A stretch of DNA of 64,000 nt from Triticum aestivum. Taxonomy: Eukaryota > Streptophyta > Magnoliopsida > Poales > Poaceae. Position numbers and translations under genes: made by a program. The notes under the pieces are model-generated. The model did not search any database, was not told where the DNA came from, and saw only the letters and a program-made list of their open reading frames with translations. Location: positions 229,690,643-229,754,642 of the forward strand of contig NC_057795.1 of the NCBI RefSeq assembly GCF_018294505.1, written 5' to 3'. Positions 31,341 to 41,961 of the stretch are shown here, piece after piece (position 1 is the stretch's first letter; each line of letters starts with the position of its first letter).

Positions 31341-32039
31341 TATCTAGCGATCGTGGATGTGCATCGCTTGAACATAAGTCAATATCTACTTTGTATCGTG
31401 GCCAAAGGTACAATATCGATTCAACGCTATAAAGATTGGACACTCACATATCACATTTTTTTCTATTTAAATAAACCTTTTTAGTTGGGCATGCCAAAGT
31501 TACAGTGTTGTTTCTTCAAACAACCAATGTAGCTATCATGTACATGCACCATTGTTACTCTTGCATTCAAATTCATTAGTATTGGATGATTTAAGTTTCT
31601 GTTTTGAAGTAATATATGTAATATTCATATATGAATTCAACGGGTACGCAATTTATGAAATGGAGGCTATGTAATCATATGAGGTAATACTTTTAAGTAG
31701 CGGACTACAATATCCATTTCTTTTTGTGCGCCTCTACACTAACACGTCAATGCATTATGTTTAAAGTAAATAACCAAGGCACTAAATTATCTATTTACAC
31801 GAGAAATACATAGGCTGAGCGTTCGATCCATTTTTTGTGAACGCGCCACTACACCCGTACGATTGGCCGCACCCGTGTGAACGTCCAAGTTATCGGCGCA
31901 TCATCCCGAGTTATTGTATTTTTTTCTGGGGTGGACTTCACAAAGTTATTAACTATTGACGCGTGCCCCGTGTACACAGTCTAGCATGACCTTCCCGCTA
32001 GCACGGTCCAATATTAGTTGAAACTGGATACGAACGATC
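31341..32039. other. AT-rich stretch of element A
   Basis: No gene. CACTACACCCGTACG at 31847 is not the element's left terminus, because it does not match the right terminus beyond CACTACA. Confidence 0.4.
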
Positions 32040-32119
32040 CCGCGGGCGGCAAAATCTCCCGCCTCCTTCTAAAATTTCCACCACCTTAGTCTTTTGCATG
32101 CGAAATCCCCCTTTTATCC

Positions 32120-33200
32120 TTGGTGCACGGAGACCAACAGTTACAATACCGCCCTCATCTACATGATAGGTCGGGGTTGGTAACTTCCGGTTCCCCCCAC
32201 TACACGGCACCCCCATTTCCTCTCCCCCTCCCGCAAAAACGACTAACTAGTAACTCCACAGCACCAGAGCATCTTATATCACGCCGTCCGTACTTCATTG
32301 CCCTTTCTCCCCTCCCCTCTCGAAACCCTAGACTGCTCATCCACCGGCGTACCATAGCCCATTCACTGCCAACGGCGTCCACCTTGCTGGATCTGCTTCT
32401 GCGGCAGCATCTACCCCTCCCACCTCCCCTAGAAACAAGTAGACTACTCATCCACCACTGTACCACAACCCATTCAGTGTTGGCCTTGTCTACGGTGCCG
32501 GATCTGCTTTGCTGGTACTCTCGTCAACTGCCGCGCATCTGCAGCGGCTCATTCATACTCCCCACCGGAGACGCTTCGTCCACACCCCCCGGAGCCGCCC
32601 CACCGACGACCCCGTCGACGGCCTCTGATCCTCTTCGCCGACACCTTCCTCAACCCTACCGGAGCCGCTTCACCGACACCTTCCTCAACCCTACAGGAGC
32701 CGCTTCACCGACACCATCGTCAACCCTATCGGAGTAGCTTCGCCTATACCATTCTCAACTCTACCGGGGCCGCTTTGCCAACTCACAAGTCCACGGCCTT
32801 AGATCCGCTTCCTCGCACCCTCATCCAACCTACCGATGCAGCTTCTGATGCCCCGTCCACGGCCGTAGATCCACATCATCGACACCATCCTTAACCCAAC
32901 CACCGGAGCAGCTTTTGACGCCCCGTCCACGGCTGCAGATCCGCATCGTCGACACCATCCTTAACCCAACCACCGGAGGAGCTTCTGACGCCCCGTCCAT
33001 GGCCGCAGATCCGCGTCATCGACACCATCCTTAACCCAACCATCGGAGCAGCTTCACCTACGCCCTCGTCCACGGCCACAGATCTGCTTTGCCCACACCG
33101 TAGGCCACCCTACCGGAGTTGCTCCACAAACACCCTACTCGACGGTTCTAGATCTCCTTACCGGACCCCGACAGGCAGCGCAGCGTCATCACCCTTGACG
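32120..33200 (+). repeat. C-rich leader of element A with tandem repeats
   Basis: Degenerate units of about 36-40 bp (CAACCCTA(C/T)(C/A)GGAGC(C)GCTTC) lie at 32650-32770. Three clearer units of about 61 bp lie at 32850-33060 (CGACACCATCCTTAACCCAACC). The plus-strand frame 32120-32737 is Pro/Ser/Leu-rich and probably not a protein. Confidence 0.6.
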
Positions 33201-33340
33201 TTTCTAACCTGATTCCCACCGTCTGGAGAGATGCCAAGCACCCGCCACGCCCTAGGTACTTGTCACCTTTAAACCCGTCCAGCATCACCTGCCAGATGTA
33301 CTTCAAATATACTAACCGGTCGTTCTTACCTGTTATGCAG

Positions 33341-33426
33341 CTGGCAAAAACGACAAGGATGATGTTTCTTCTGGATCTAACAGCTTGGTCAACCAAGATC
33401 CTAGACTGAGGCATTGCTATGATCTT
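33341..33426 (+). CDS. Element A gene, candidate exon 1
   Basis: It is bounded by TGTTATGCAG acceptor and GTAAGT donor and is rich in Asp, Ser and Asn codons. No function was recognised. It is placed here because the following candidate exons share the same boundary types. Confidence 0.35.
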
Positions 33427-33575
33427 GTAAGTGCGTCTCTCTCTCTTGTATTGTTCTGTGCCTGCCAGCATGCTTTGCTAGGATTTTCGACCAGTAATCC
33501 CTTTGTGCAGACAATGATTTCCACTACTGGCTTCAAAATTAGATATGTAGATGTCATACATGATACTACCTCGTA

Positions 33576-33730
33576 CCCCCGTTCCTAAATATAAGTATTT
33601 CTAGAGATTCCACTATAGGCTACATATGGAGCAAAATGAGTGAATCTACACTCGAAAATGCATCTATATACATCTGTATGTGGTCCATGCTGGAATATCT
33701 AAAAAGACATATATTTAGGAACAGGGGCAG
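33576..33730. mobile_element. Stowaway MITE (155 bp), decayed ends
   Basis: TA then CCCCCGTTCCTAAATATAAG at the left, CTAAAAAGACATATATTTAGGAACAGGGGCAG then TA at the right. The interior (GAGCAAAATGAGTGAATCTA) is that of the complete copy at 52951. It lies in an intron-like part of element A. Confidence 0.75.
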
Positions 33731-33934
33731 TACATTACACAAAATCATAGGTGGCATGTAGGAATTCCAGTGCACTACATTAGGCTCCCTTAGAGTGCCT
33801 GCTAGTCCCAAATACAGAGTCATGTCTAGTTTATGGTACACACACAATCGTTAATTGGTGGTTTAAATATGCGCAAGGGATATGCAATGTAGTATCATGT
33901 AGAGATGTCTGAAATTAGTCGTGTCAACTTGCAG

Positions 33935-34009
33935 ATAGGGTTACACAATGAAAAAGTACAAGATGTATGTGGCAATTTCATGGAACATCGCAAAAAAGGA
34001 GAGGCAGCG
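33935..34009 (+). CDS. Element A gene, candidate exon 2
   Basis: It follows GTGTCAACTTGCAG and ends at a GTGAGC donor. The peptide contains H-N-E-K-V-Q-D-V. The acceptor context and the N-E-x-K...V-Q-D-V pattern recur at 36282-36386, so the two look like duplicated exons. Confidence 0.4.
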
Positions 34010-34511
34010 GTGAGCCTATACAGTGTGCTATGGTACATCACTCCTCCATTGCAATCAATCGTGACATGTTATTTGTATGCCAGTTCTATTAGCTAAGTTT
34101 CTTAGGGACAGTTATTACGAGTTATCCTAAGAAAATAAGCACCTGTGAATATAAGCTCCATGTAATAAGCCAACCAGTTCTTTTCATTGCGTTTTCAGCT
34201 TATCTTTGGCATGATCAGTGGAAAGTCTAGATTGCATTATATTTTTTTCATTTTGCTATCCATATGGAAATTAATTTGACTTGCAAACATCACAAATTGA
34301 ACCCAGTGCAGTAATTAATATGATAGGAAAACAAACCATCACTATTTGCTCAAAATGCAAATACAAAGATACCATCTACTTGGCACAATCTACTTTGGTC
34401 AATGTTTTCCATAGAGATCCCATTGCCTAATTTAAACGAAGAACGCATGACCCACATTTAAATGAAGAACAAATATTTATTGAAATTTGATGGTCCAAGT
34501 GGTTGGTTATT

Positions 34512-34955
34512 ATCATATAGCAGCAGCACCTGAAAGCATCATATAGCAGCAGTAGCAACTCATAGCAACTCATCATATAGCAATAGCAGTCTGCAATTCA
34601 TTATATACCAGCAGCAGCTCATAGCAATTCATCATATAGCAGCAGCAGGAGCAGCTCGTAGCAATTCATTATATAGTAGCAGCAGGAGCAGCTAATAGCA
34701 ATTCATCATATAGCAGCAGCAGGAGCAGCTTATAGCAACTCATCATATAGCGGCAGCAGCAGCTCATAGCAATTCATCATATAGCAGCAGCAGCAGCTCA
34801 TAGCAATTCATCATATAGCAGCAGCAGCTCATAGCAATTCATCATATAGCAGCAGCTCATAGCAATTCATCATATAGCAGCAGCAGGAGCAACTCATAGC
34901 AATGCATCATATAGCAGCAACAGAAGCAGCTCATAGCAATTCATCGTATAGTGGA
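34512..34955 (+). repeat. Minisatellite, 14 units of about 27-40 bp
   Basis: The core is CAATTCATCATATAGCAGCAG, with CATCATATAG or a close variant occurring 14 times. Units differ in the number of inserted CAG triplets and an optional GAGCAGCT. It lies in an intron-like part of element A. Confidence 0.88.
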
Positions 34956-34960
34956 TCAGA

Positions 34961-35290
34961 ATGAAAATTTGGCAAAAAATCAAAGGAGATCCTCACCTTT
35001 GTTGGATGAGCTCATCCTTCAACAGTACCTCAAGGCCATGGCTTGGGAGGAGGGGAGGGGGAATAAGGTGCCTTCTGCCGCAGTGTGGCATCAGCCGTAG
35101 TTGTGCAGCACCCACCAGAGTAGTGCGTTGGACAACCCATAGTACAGCAGCTGCTAGAGACCATGAGAATGAGGGGCGGCGCCAGAGGGAAGAGCAGCTA
35201 GGGAGATTTGCCCCTAGCCGCCGGCCATGTAGCCTAGCTGGACATAGCATCGTCGAGGACTAGGCCAGATGGGACCTGTGGCGACGACTC
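34961..35290 (-). other. Possible captured first exon on the minus strand
   Basis: A GC-rich segment is open on the minus strand (35250-34993, 85 codons). It ends in a donor-like AACAAAG|GTGAGGAT at about 34990, so the minisatellite would be in its intron. It is opposite to the host gene of element A. Similar AATAAGC/GCTTATT words near 34130 and 35570 could be the ends of an inserted element. No family was recognised. Confidence 0.3.
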
Positions 35291-36281
35291 GCTGGAGGAA
35301 CCCTAGTGCTGCAGGCAGGGGATCGAGGTAGAGGGAAAGGGGAGAGGAGATGCAAGCGGGCAGGGCAACAAACGCTTGCGTGTTTATTTTTACTTGAGGG
35401 TCAGGTGTGACACGGGCGTCAGCAGTTGCATTTTGAGTGTAATATAGGCAGACAACAGAGTCATTTCACTATTCCCCTTCCCTTCAATTTTTAGTGAGGT
35501 TCTACCCGGAACACCCCCCTCCAAAGCGAAATTAGTTAAGCCCAAGCCCATAACTCAAAAATGACTTATTTACATCTTTTATGGCTTATTTTGACAATAT
35601 GCCCTGAAAAGGCGGAATCGAACTGGCCCTTAACCTGCAATTCAATTGTGCGTGCAATGATGAATCGCTCCTGCCTGCTATCTGTACATTTAGGCATCAT
35701 CATACATGGCATAACCTAATACATGTGCATTCCATTGTAGAATCTGGAATATGCAATGTTTATGTTAGTTCATAGGTTCCACATGATGTTTAAATGCCCC
35801 TTAAACCTGGTCAGTCAAGTGATGGTCTTTAAGCCTCCTTCTTTGCTTCTTTTCTTGATATGTAAGATTTGCTCACACATATGTTCAATTGCTTGTTTGC
35901 ATCAGCCAGCCATACTAGGACTGTTTGCTTTGATTACTTGTTGTTCTTGACCTAACACTCTAATAGAGCTTGTCAATGATTTAAACACTAAGGTCTGCTG
36001 TAGTGGGGCCTTGTCTAACTCATAGGTGACATAAAGGTTTGGTTGTACACTACAGTCGGCTCTCCAAGAGTACCTGGAGATCCAGTTCGAAGGTATGCCT
36101 AGTTTTTACATAGTGCAGACATAGTAAATGCTCATTTCATTGTGTGCAAGTGCAAGAGATGCGGCATGTTTCATTATATGGTGTTGTTTTGTTATAATCT
36201 CATCCTTTTGTGTTCACGGACTGGAAAGTATGCATATTTATCTTCCAAGGAGACGAGTAACTAGTTTGTGTCACCTTGCAG

Positions 36282-36386
36282 AGGGGGTGCAATGAAGATA
36301 AGATTGAGGATTTCCAAGTACAAGATGTTAGGAAGGAGCCTTGCAAGAGAACTAGTAGCTGCGCTGAGCCTCTTCAACCTACTAAG
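36282..36386 (+). CDS. Element A gene, candidate exon 3
   Basis: It runs from TCACCTTGCAG to AAG|GTAAGT and encodes about 35 residues with C-N-E-D-K-I-E-D-F. Element B has a matching exon at 47575 (S-N-E-D-Q-T-R-D-I). The match between A and B supports real coding history. Function unknown. Confidence 0.45.
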
Positions 36387-37000
36387 GTAAGTCACTGTAT
36401 GCAACTCAACAGTTCAATTCCTTGTTTGTTTCAGGGACATTATGCTCTTTTCAATTGCTTTATTTGTCCTCAGTTAATGAGATGCCCAAATAATCATGCC
36501 TGATGTTCGGTACTTGTATAACTATTAGTTGGCATAATTAAAGGCCTTACCATTTAATTACTCTGCCAAAGTGTGCCTGAAGCTTTGAAGTCTATTAACC
36601 AACTATTATTGCATGAAGCTCACAATCTAGTTTATACTACGCTAATGATTGCATAGTTTTGCCTGCTGTAGTATGTTTGTATGAAACCCTTTGCTGTTCA
36701 TTATGCTCCCTAAGACTTTAATTGAGCTACAGAATGGCCAACTGCTTGCTTACTTATACGCAATGTGTTGTCTAAATTTGTAACTTGTCTGTGTTTTTGA
36801 TTGGGCCCCACCATCATGCTCCTCTGGTGAGTTAAGAGGGACTTCTGTATGCAGGCTGCACAGACTATCTTTTTTATAATTTTTAAAATATCACCTGCTT
36901 ATGCTTCATGACGTGTAACATTATTGTTAGTCCTGTTTTGCCATGTAGTACAAAATAGTGTCTTGCTCGCTTCACTGTTGTAACTATATTTTTGCCCTAG

Positions 37001-37225
37001 TCATGGGTAGTTACAGAAACATATCAGGATGAAGTGACATCAACACAAAGATCTGCGAGCAGTGCGGCATGGTCATTACCGAATGATTATGGATTGGAAT
37101 TGGAATGTGCTGATGTTCTCGAGCATCAACTAGAGGTGGCAAGACAACATGTACATGATTGTCAACGTATAATCAACAAGTTGAGACCGGACATGCAGGT
37201 ATTAGATGCAGGAGTCAAAAAATGA
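37001..37225 (+). CDS. Element A gene, last exon, coiled-coil C-terminus
   Basis: The exon follows a TTTGCCCTAG acceptor. The frame is open for 74 codons to TGA 37223-37225. W-S-L-P-N-D-Y-G-L-E is followed by a heptad-rich helix (V-L-E-H-Q-L-E-V-A, then I-I-N-K-L). Element B's last exon (47971-48356) has the same plan: repeats of N-D-A-G-L then a coiled coil. This may be a TNPA-like DNA-binding or dimerising protein of the transposon. That role is inference from position next to subterminal repeats. Confidence 0.45.
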   Translation, partial: SWVVTETYQDEVTSTQRSASSAAWSLPNDYGLELECADVLEHQLEVARQHVHDCQRIINKLRPDMQVLDAGVKK

Positions 37226-37589
37226 AACAAGACACTGAGGTAACCATGAAGGAATTGGAGATTTTGCAGACTGAAATTTGTGCTATCTGAATCCGGCCAA
37301 TCCTATTTTCTGAAGAGATTATAGTTCAAATGGAGTTAAGTTGATGCGCGTCCATGATGTATGAGCTGTATTTGCCCAGTGTATGTAATTTGCTGTTTGT
37401 GTATGCTTTATTATCACCTGTGCCGAACCATAATGCCCAGTGGGTATAATCGGCTGTAATTTCTTTATTGTATAGTGTAGGATTATTCTACCTTTCTATG
37501 CCTTGGTCTCTTTGTTGTATAGTGTATGTTTTTTAGAGGTGATAGTATTGAGTAGGATAATTCTTTGAATATGCTATATCGTTCAAACG

Positions 37590-38480
37590 GGGGCCAACTC
37601 ACCCGACCATGGCCCTTCACGGGCCGTACGATCCATGGGCCATGTACGGGCCCTCGGATCCATGTGCCTTTAATGGGCCGTAGGATCCATGGGCCTTCTA
37701 TGGGCCATAGGATCCATGGGCCTTCTACATCTCGTAGGATCCATGGGCCTTCCACATCTCGTAGGATCCATGGGCCTTGTAAGGGCCGACTCATTTATGG
37801 GTCTTGTACGGGCCTTTAATGGGCCGTAGACGGGCCTTTAATGGAAATCGTACGTTTTATGGGCTGACCATAACGGGCCGTTAATAGGCCGTATTTGGTG
37901 ATGCTATGAAAATGGCCCAACAGATTAACGGTCCACAAACGGGCTGACTGTAACTACGGGCTGAATTTGGCCCACAAGCAGAAAATGACAGTAACGGGTC
38001 GTAAGTAACCGAATGCTGCAAATGAGCCCAAGTGGGCCCTCAGAAGGCCGAAAGATAGTTTGGGGCTGGAAACGGCACAAAGGAATGACGGGCCGTTAAT
38101 GGGTATAAAGTGATACACTGTTCATTACGGGCCAGTTTCACCACGGGCCGTTAATGGGTGTAAAGTGATACACTGTTCATTACGGGCCAGTTTCACCACG
38201 GGCCGTTAATGGGCCAAGAGTTACAAAGGGCCTCATATGGGCCGAAATATGTCATGGGCCATACATGGGCCAGAAGTGAAAACGGGCTGGAATCATATTG
38301 GATGGCCCAGATGACGCTACTGGGCCTAATTCGGATAGAGCATAACGGGCCTTGGGTTAGCGGGATGTAAATGGGCTATATGCGAACAGGCCGTTAACAG
38401 GTTTTCCATGGGCCGGCCCGCCACCTTTTTACCAAGTCAAATGGGCCGACCTTTTCACAGGAATGGGCCACTATTGGGCC
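37590..38480 (+). repeat. CACTA subterminal repeat array, element A
   Basis: Dozens of GGGCC(G/T/A) motifs occur in both orientations. Sub-blocks include a GGATCCATGGGCCTT unit of about 30 bp repeated five times (37665-37790) and a 55-bp unit in two near-identical copies (38090-38144, 38145-38199). In En/Spm elements such arrays bind TNPA. That role here is by analogy. Confidence 0.8.
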
Positions 38481-38719
38481 GTGCCACATGTCGACGTATC
38501 ATAGGCGCCTTCTATCCAATGAGTGGATGACATCTGTCCCAACGATGAGCCGACACGTGTTTCCTCCAGCCAATGATGAGTTTACACGTGGAAAATCCCC
38601 ATTGGTCGGGGCTGTTAACGGGTTATCAGATCCAAAACCCGACCCGATAGCTTCACGGCGTTCCTTATGGTGGATCTACGTGTCGGTCACCCTTGACGAA
38701 AGCACTTCTGTGACGCGTG

Positions 38720-38906
38720 ATTTATCGTCATGGAAGTGGACACTTCCGTGATGATAATTTTGGTAATGTCATGGAACACTTCTACGACAGCACAAGTATG
38801 ACTATCTTGATTCTGTCATAAAATCGTCATGGATGTACATGCATGACAAAAAACGCGACCTACTATGACAAACACGTATCATCACGGAAGTGTATTTTTT
38901 GTAGTG
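38720..38906 (-). repeat. Right terminus of element A
   Basis: It ends at 38906 with CACTACAAAAAATACACTTC (minus strand). About 150 bp inside, GGAAGTGGACACTTCC forms a palindrome built from the terminal CACTTCC motif. The likely 3-bp target duplication is TAG (38907-38909), but its partner is unknown. Confidence 0.85.
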
Positions 38907-39211
38907 TAGTAGTACTCAAGTTGGAATTCCAATTGCACGGCACAACTTGTTAGGCAAAAAATTCGATACAGGGTGTAGGAAGCGGTTTGGGAATTTGCAT
39001 GCCTTTCCAACCAGTGAGATACTCCGTACAAAGTACGACAGAGAAATAACCACAGAGAAGGAAGCTAAAAGTAAACAATCAAACGAGCATTTTTGCATTT
39101 GTTTTGCATTGAATTGTTTCACAAGCTTGACTAGTGCTATTTTTCTACTTTAACAAAAACCGCATCATAATGTTAAAACGTGCATTTGCACGTACATAAG
39201 TAATAGTAGTA
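38907..39211. other. Spacer right of element A
   Basis: AT-rich, no gene seen on either strand. Confidence 0.4.
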
Positions 39212-39297
39212 CTCCCTCCGTCTAGGTGTATAAGTCTTCCCTCCGTCTTGGTCACGGTGCACAACCAAAGATGACTTCTTGACCTGGACGGAGGGAC
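39212..39297. mobile_element. Stowaway-type MITE (86 bp)
   Basis: CTCCCTCCGTCTAGGTGTAT...GACCTGGACGGAGGGAC between TA dinucleotides (39210-39211, 39298-39299). A second CCCTCCGTCTTGGTCA lies inside, so the left end is duplicated. Confidence 0.65.
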
Positions 39298-39525
39298 TAG
39301 CACAGTCTGCAAGCATATATCGAGAGAGACGTGTAGTGCGATAGTATATAGTAAAGTTTGTGCTATATGCACGTACTTGCAAAATGCGTACGAATACACA
39401 AGGTTTCCAAACTTTCCCTTTTACATACTTAATTAAGGACACTAAAAATTCCTGAACGTTCGGGATTTATCATTTGTGTCCCAAAACTAATAAGATCGCC
39501 TTACGAAACAAAAATTACACTCCTC

Positions 39526-40383
39526 CTAAAAGCCACGGCGCTCGCATGAGCGCTTGAGGCGCGCCACAAGTGCCCTGGTGCGCGGCCGTTTCCCAGCGCG
39601 CCGACACAACGCCTCTTCCTCAGCCTCACAACTCGCGACGGGCTGATTGATGGCTTGCCGGCGGGCGGGCGCGATCTCACCGGTGTGGTGATCTGGCGCC
39701 AAAAGGTACTCCTCCTCGCTGGAAGCGTGCACGCAGTCCACATACCGCCAAGCGTAGATGAGGCGCTTGGGCCCGACTGCACTCAGGGTGTCGGCACGGG
39801 CGTCCTCCGCCACCCTCACGGCCCTCGCACGAGCCTTCTTCGAAAGAGCCAATTGCCTAACTCTCTCAGACGCGACATAGGCCTCCCAAGTAGCTTGTTC
39901 CGCGGTGCGCTTCTCTTCCTCGACCTTCTTCTACGCCTCTATTTTGGCACGCTCTGCTGGAGGCAAAGCCTCCCACAAGGCGACATCCATTTCTTTCCAA
40001 AGCTCCTCAAGGCTGGGGGCTCGGTGGGCGGCACGACATTCTCCTTGTAGCGGGGATCCGATGTGTCCTCCGACGCGCGTGCTGGCGAGATTGGGAACAC
40101 CGACGCGTCGCGGTGAGGAGCAGAACATCGACGCATCCTCCTCGACTAGTGGCGGCGAGGAATGGAACGGCGACGCATCGCGTCGCGGCGAGGAGCGGAA
40201 CACCGACGCGTCCTCCTCGACTAGCTGCGGCGAGGAACGGAACGGCGACGCATCGCGTAGCGGCGAGGAGCGGAACACCAACGCGTCCTCCTCGACTAGT
40301 GGCAGCGAGGAACCGAACGGCGACGCGTGACCATCCGTGCGGTGCAGCGAGGGGCTCCTAGGGCTTGGGAGGGGCGATGCCAT
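39526..40383 (-). pseudogene. Repeat-containing gene of unknown function, one in-frame stop
   Basis: The ATG at 40383 (M-A-S-P-L-P-S-P) opens a frame of 286 codons, broken by one TAG at 39931-39933. Codons after the stop continue in frame to TGA/TAG at 39526. Residues about 18-92 are three 25-residue repeats (A-S-P-F-R-S-S-P-x-L-V-E-E-D-A). Then comes S-L-E-E-L-W-K-E-M-D-V-A-L-W-E-A-L-P-P-A-E, a helical charged segment E-E-E-K-R-T-A-E-Q-A, and a basic C-terminus (K-R-P-R-T-R-A-L-V-A-R-L-K-R). The stop falls in the helical segment, where Glu would fit. The basic tail suggests a nuclear protein. The family was not recognised. An ATG further upstream (40491) lies before the TATA box and is unlikely to be used. 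Confidence 0.6.
40107..40330 (-). repeat. Three in-frame 75-bp tandem repeats
   Basis: Units are 40107-40181, 40182-40256 and 40257-40330, about 90 percent alike. They encode the 25-residue repeats of the gene above and keep its frame. Confidence 0.9.
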
Positions 40384-40469
40384 GGTGGTCGACGTGAGAG
40401 GGAGGGGGAGGAGATAGCGATGAACGTGAACATGAGGGGGAGAAGATAGCGATGTCGTGGGAGGCGTAG

Positions 40470-40477
40470 TATTTATA
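40470..40477 (-). promoter_or_regulatory. TATA box for the 39526-40383 gene
   Basis: TATAAATA on the minus strand, about 90 bp before the ATG at 40383. Confidence 0.6.
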
Positions 40478-40522
40478 GCGAGCAATGGCACACCTACATA
40501 AGATATGGATTGAGCTGCACTA

Positions 40523-40613
40523 ACTTAACTGCAGGTCCAGTTGCATCACTGACATGTGGGACAGACCCCTGTTGGGCCCATATGTCAGTGACCCAATGCA
40601 CGTGAAGTTAAGT
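40523..40613. repeat. Hairpin (inverted repeat) upstream of the 40383 gene
   Basis: ACTTAACT...CACTGACATGTGGG pairs with CCCATATGTCAGTGA...AGTTAAGT. The arms are about 37 bp with an ACAGACCCCTGTTGGG loop region. It may be a short foldback MITE or a promoter element. The ACTGACATGTGGG motif also occurs at 9510-9550. Confidence 0.65.
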
Positions 40614-41961
40614 AACAGCTATGTGGGCATATTTGTTGGAGTAAATTACAGGGGAGGGAAGGGGTGGAAATATTGCTGGTCACAACGGATTGGATGAGCG
40701 TGGGGGGAGGAGAGTCACGCATGCAGATTTTTTCACACGGGGTGGAGTGGTGGGACCGCCGGAGGGAGAAGGAGAGTTTGGCAGGCATATTGTTTCCACA
40801 CATGGAGAGGAAAAGATTTGGAGACGAATGGGCTTCCTGTAGGTATGGGGAACGGTGCATAATAAGTCATCTTGCATGCCGGGCTAGGTATAGTCTCAAG
40901 TCATTAAAAACATACACGCCCCACACATGTTCATATTTCAAGGTGCACTAAATTATTGCATGCGATGATTAAGGCTGGCCATAATGGTGGTATCTTAGCT
41001 GGTATCATGCACAAGGGAATAGCAAACATGCTGATGTGGCAAAGAATTAAAGAAGAGAGGGGGCTTAGAGTAACTAGTGTTTTATGCATGCATTGGTAAA
41101 CACATTTTTTTGTGAAGAACGACAGCATTATTTGATTACTTTTGCAGACTTCAAAAACTATTCCACCGCCTCTACTATCTTGCTAAGAGTAGGTGAAATT
41201 TTTGAATTGAGCCCTTTAAACTAGAAGGGAGGTAGTAGTACTCTAATAGCTAACTTTGTTGTGATGACAAGATAGGACATGGCACGCACCTAGACGGAGG
41301 AACTAGTCTGCATTGTGCATTTAAGTTTTGTCTGAAGTCAATGTACCTCTACTTTCACCAGACTTATAGAAAAATGTATCAACATTCACAATGTCAAATC
41401 AATATTTTTACACTCATGATAAAACATAGTTCTTATACTCATTATAATCAGTATTGTAGACATTGATTTTTTAGTATAAATTTGGTCAAACACTTTGCAA
41501 ACGGTTGACGAGAGTAAAAAGGACCAGTGGGAGTATCATGCATGCGGAGTAGGCAAAAAAAGTTGGTCATTTATAGCCGGTCGAAGTCTCAAAGGGTGCG
41601 ACCGCGCAAGGGAGGCGAAGGTCGTGGGAGGCGCGACGGTTGACGGAATTAAGTGAAGTTACATCCATGTGCCGGCATGGCGTGCGAACAGGCAGAAGCT
41701 ATACCGTGAGGCCTATGATATGGGTCTAGTAGACATGACATCTAGTGGGTCCCGCATAGTTCTCAAGAACTCTTTGGGGGCTTGCAGCCGTTTATCCACC
41801 GGGCAAGCCAGCAACCCCACGCCCTTCACACGCCCTACTCGTCCCCGTCTTCTACCTTACAACAATTCACTCTCAGTCGTCCCGTCCTTTCACATTAGTT
41901 TGCTCCCAATTCTTTTGCGGGGTACAACAGTTCAACTTCTCCTAACCCTCCTCCAAAATCC
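40614..41961. other. Spacer and 5' region of exonuclease copy 3
   Basis: 41335-41530 resembles a decayed MITE (TCTGAAGTCAA...TTGGTCAAACACTTT...GGGAGTA), of the type at 45229. 41580-41640 matches the region upstream of copy 2 (13866-13915: AAGGGTGCGAC, GGTCGTGG, AGGCGCGAC), so the exonuclease duplication extends at least 350 bp upstream. Confidence 0.5.

Larger units (their letters stand above)
32040..38906 (+). mobile_element. Element A: degenerate CACTA (En/Spm) transposon
   Basis: The right end is the canonical CACTACAAAAAATACAC (minus strand, 38906), preceded by a GGGCC-rich subterminal array (37590-38480). Its terminal 420 bp match those of element C (57311-57731) at roughly 90 percent. 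A split gene on the plus strand lies between the C-rich leader (32120-33200) and the array. No matching left terminus was found, so the left boundary is uncertain. It may start anywhere from 30790, or the left end may have been deleted. Confidence 0.75.

Noticed and set aside
31847..31860. CACTACACCCGTAC as possible left terminus of element A
   Set aside because: It agrees with the right terminus only for CACTACA and lacks the CACTTCCGTGATGATA motif.
32120..32737. 205-codon Pro/Ser-rich plus-strand frame
   Set aside because: It lies in a tandemly repeated C-rich leader with open frames in several phases. No domain, and the matching regions in B and C are not alignable as proteins.
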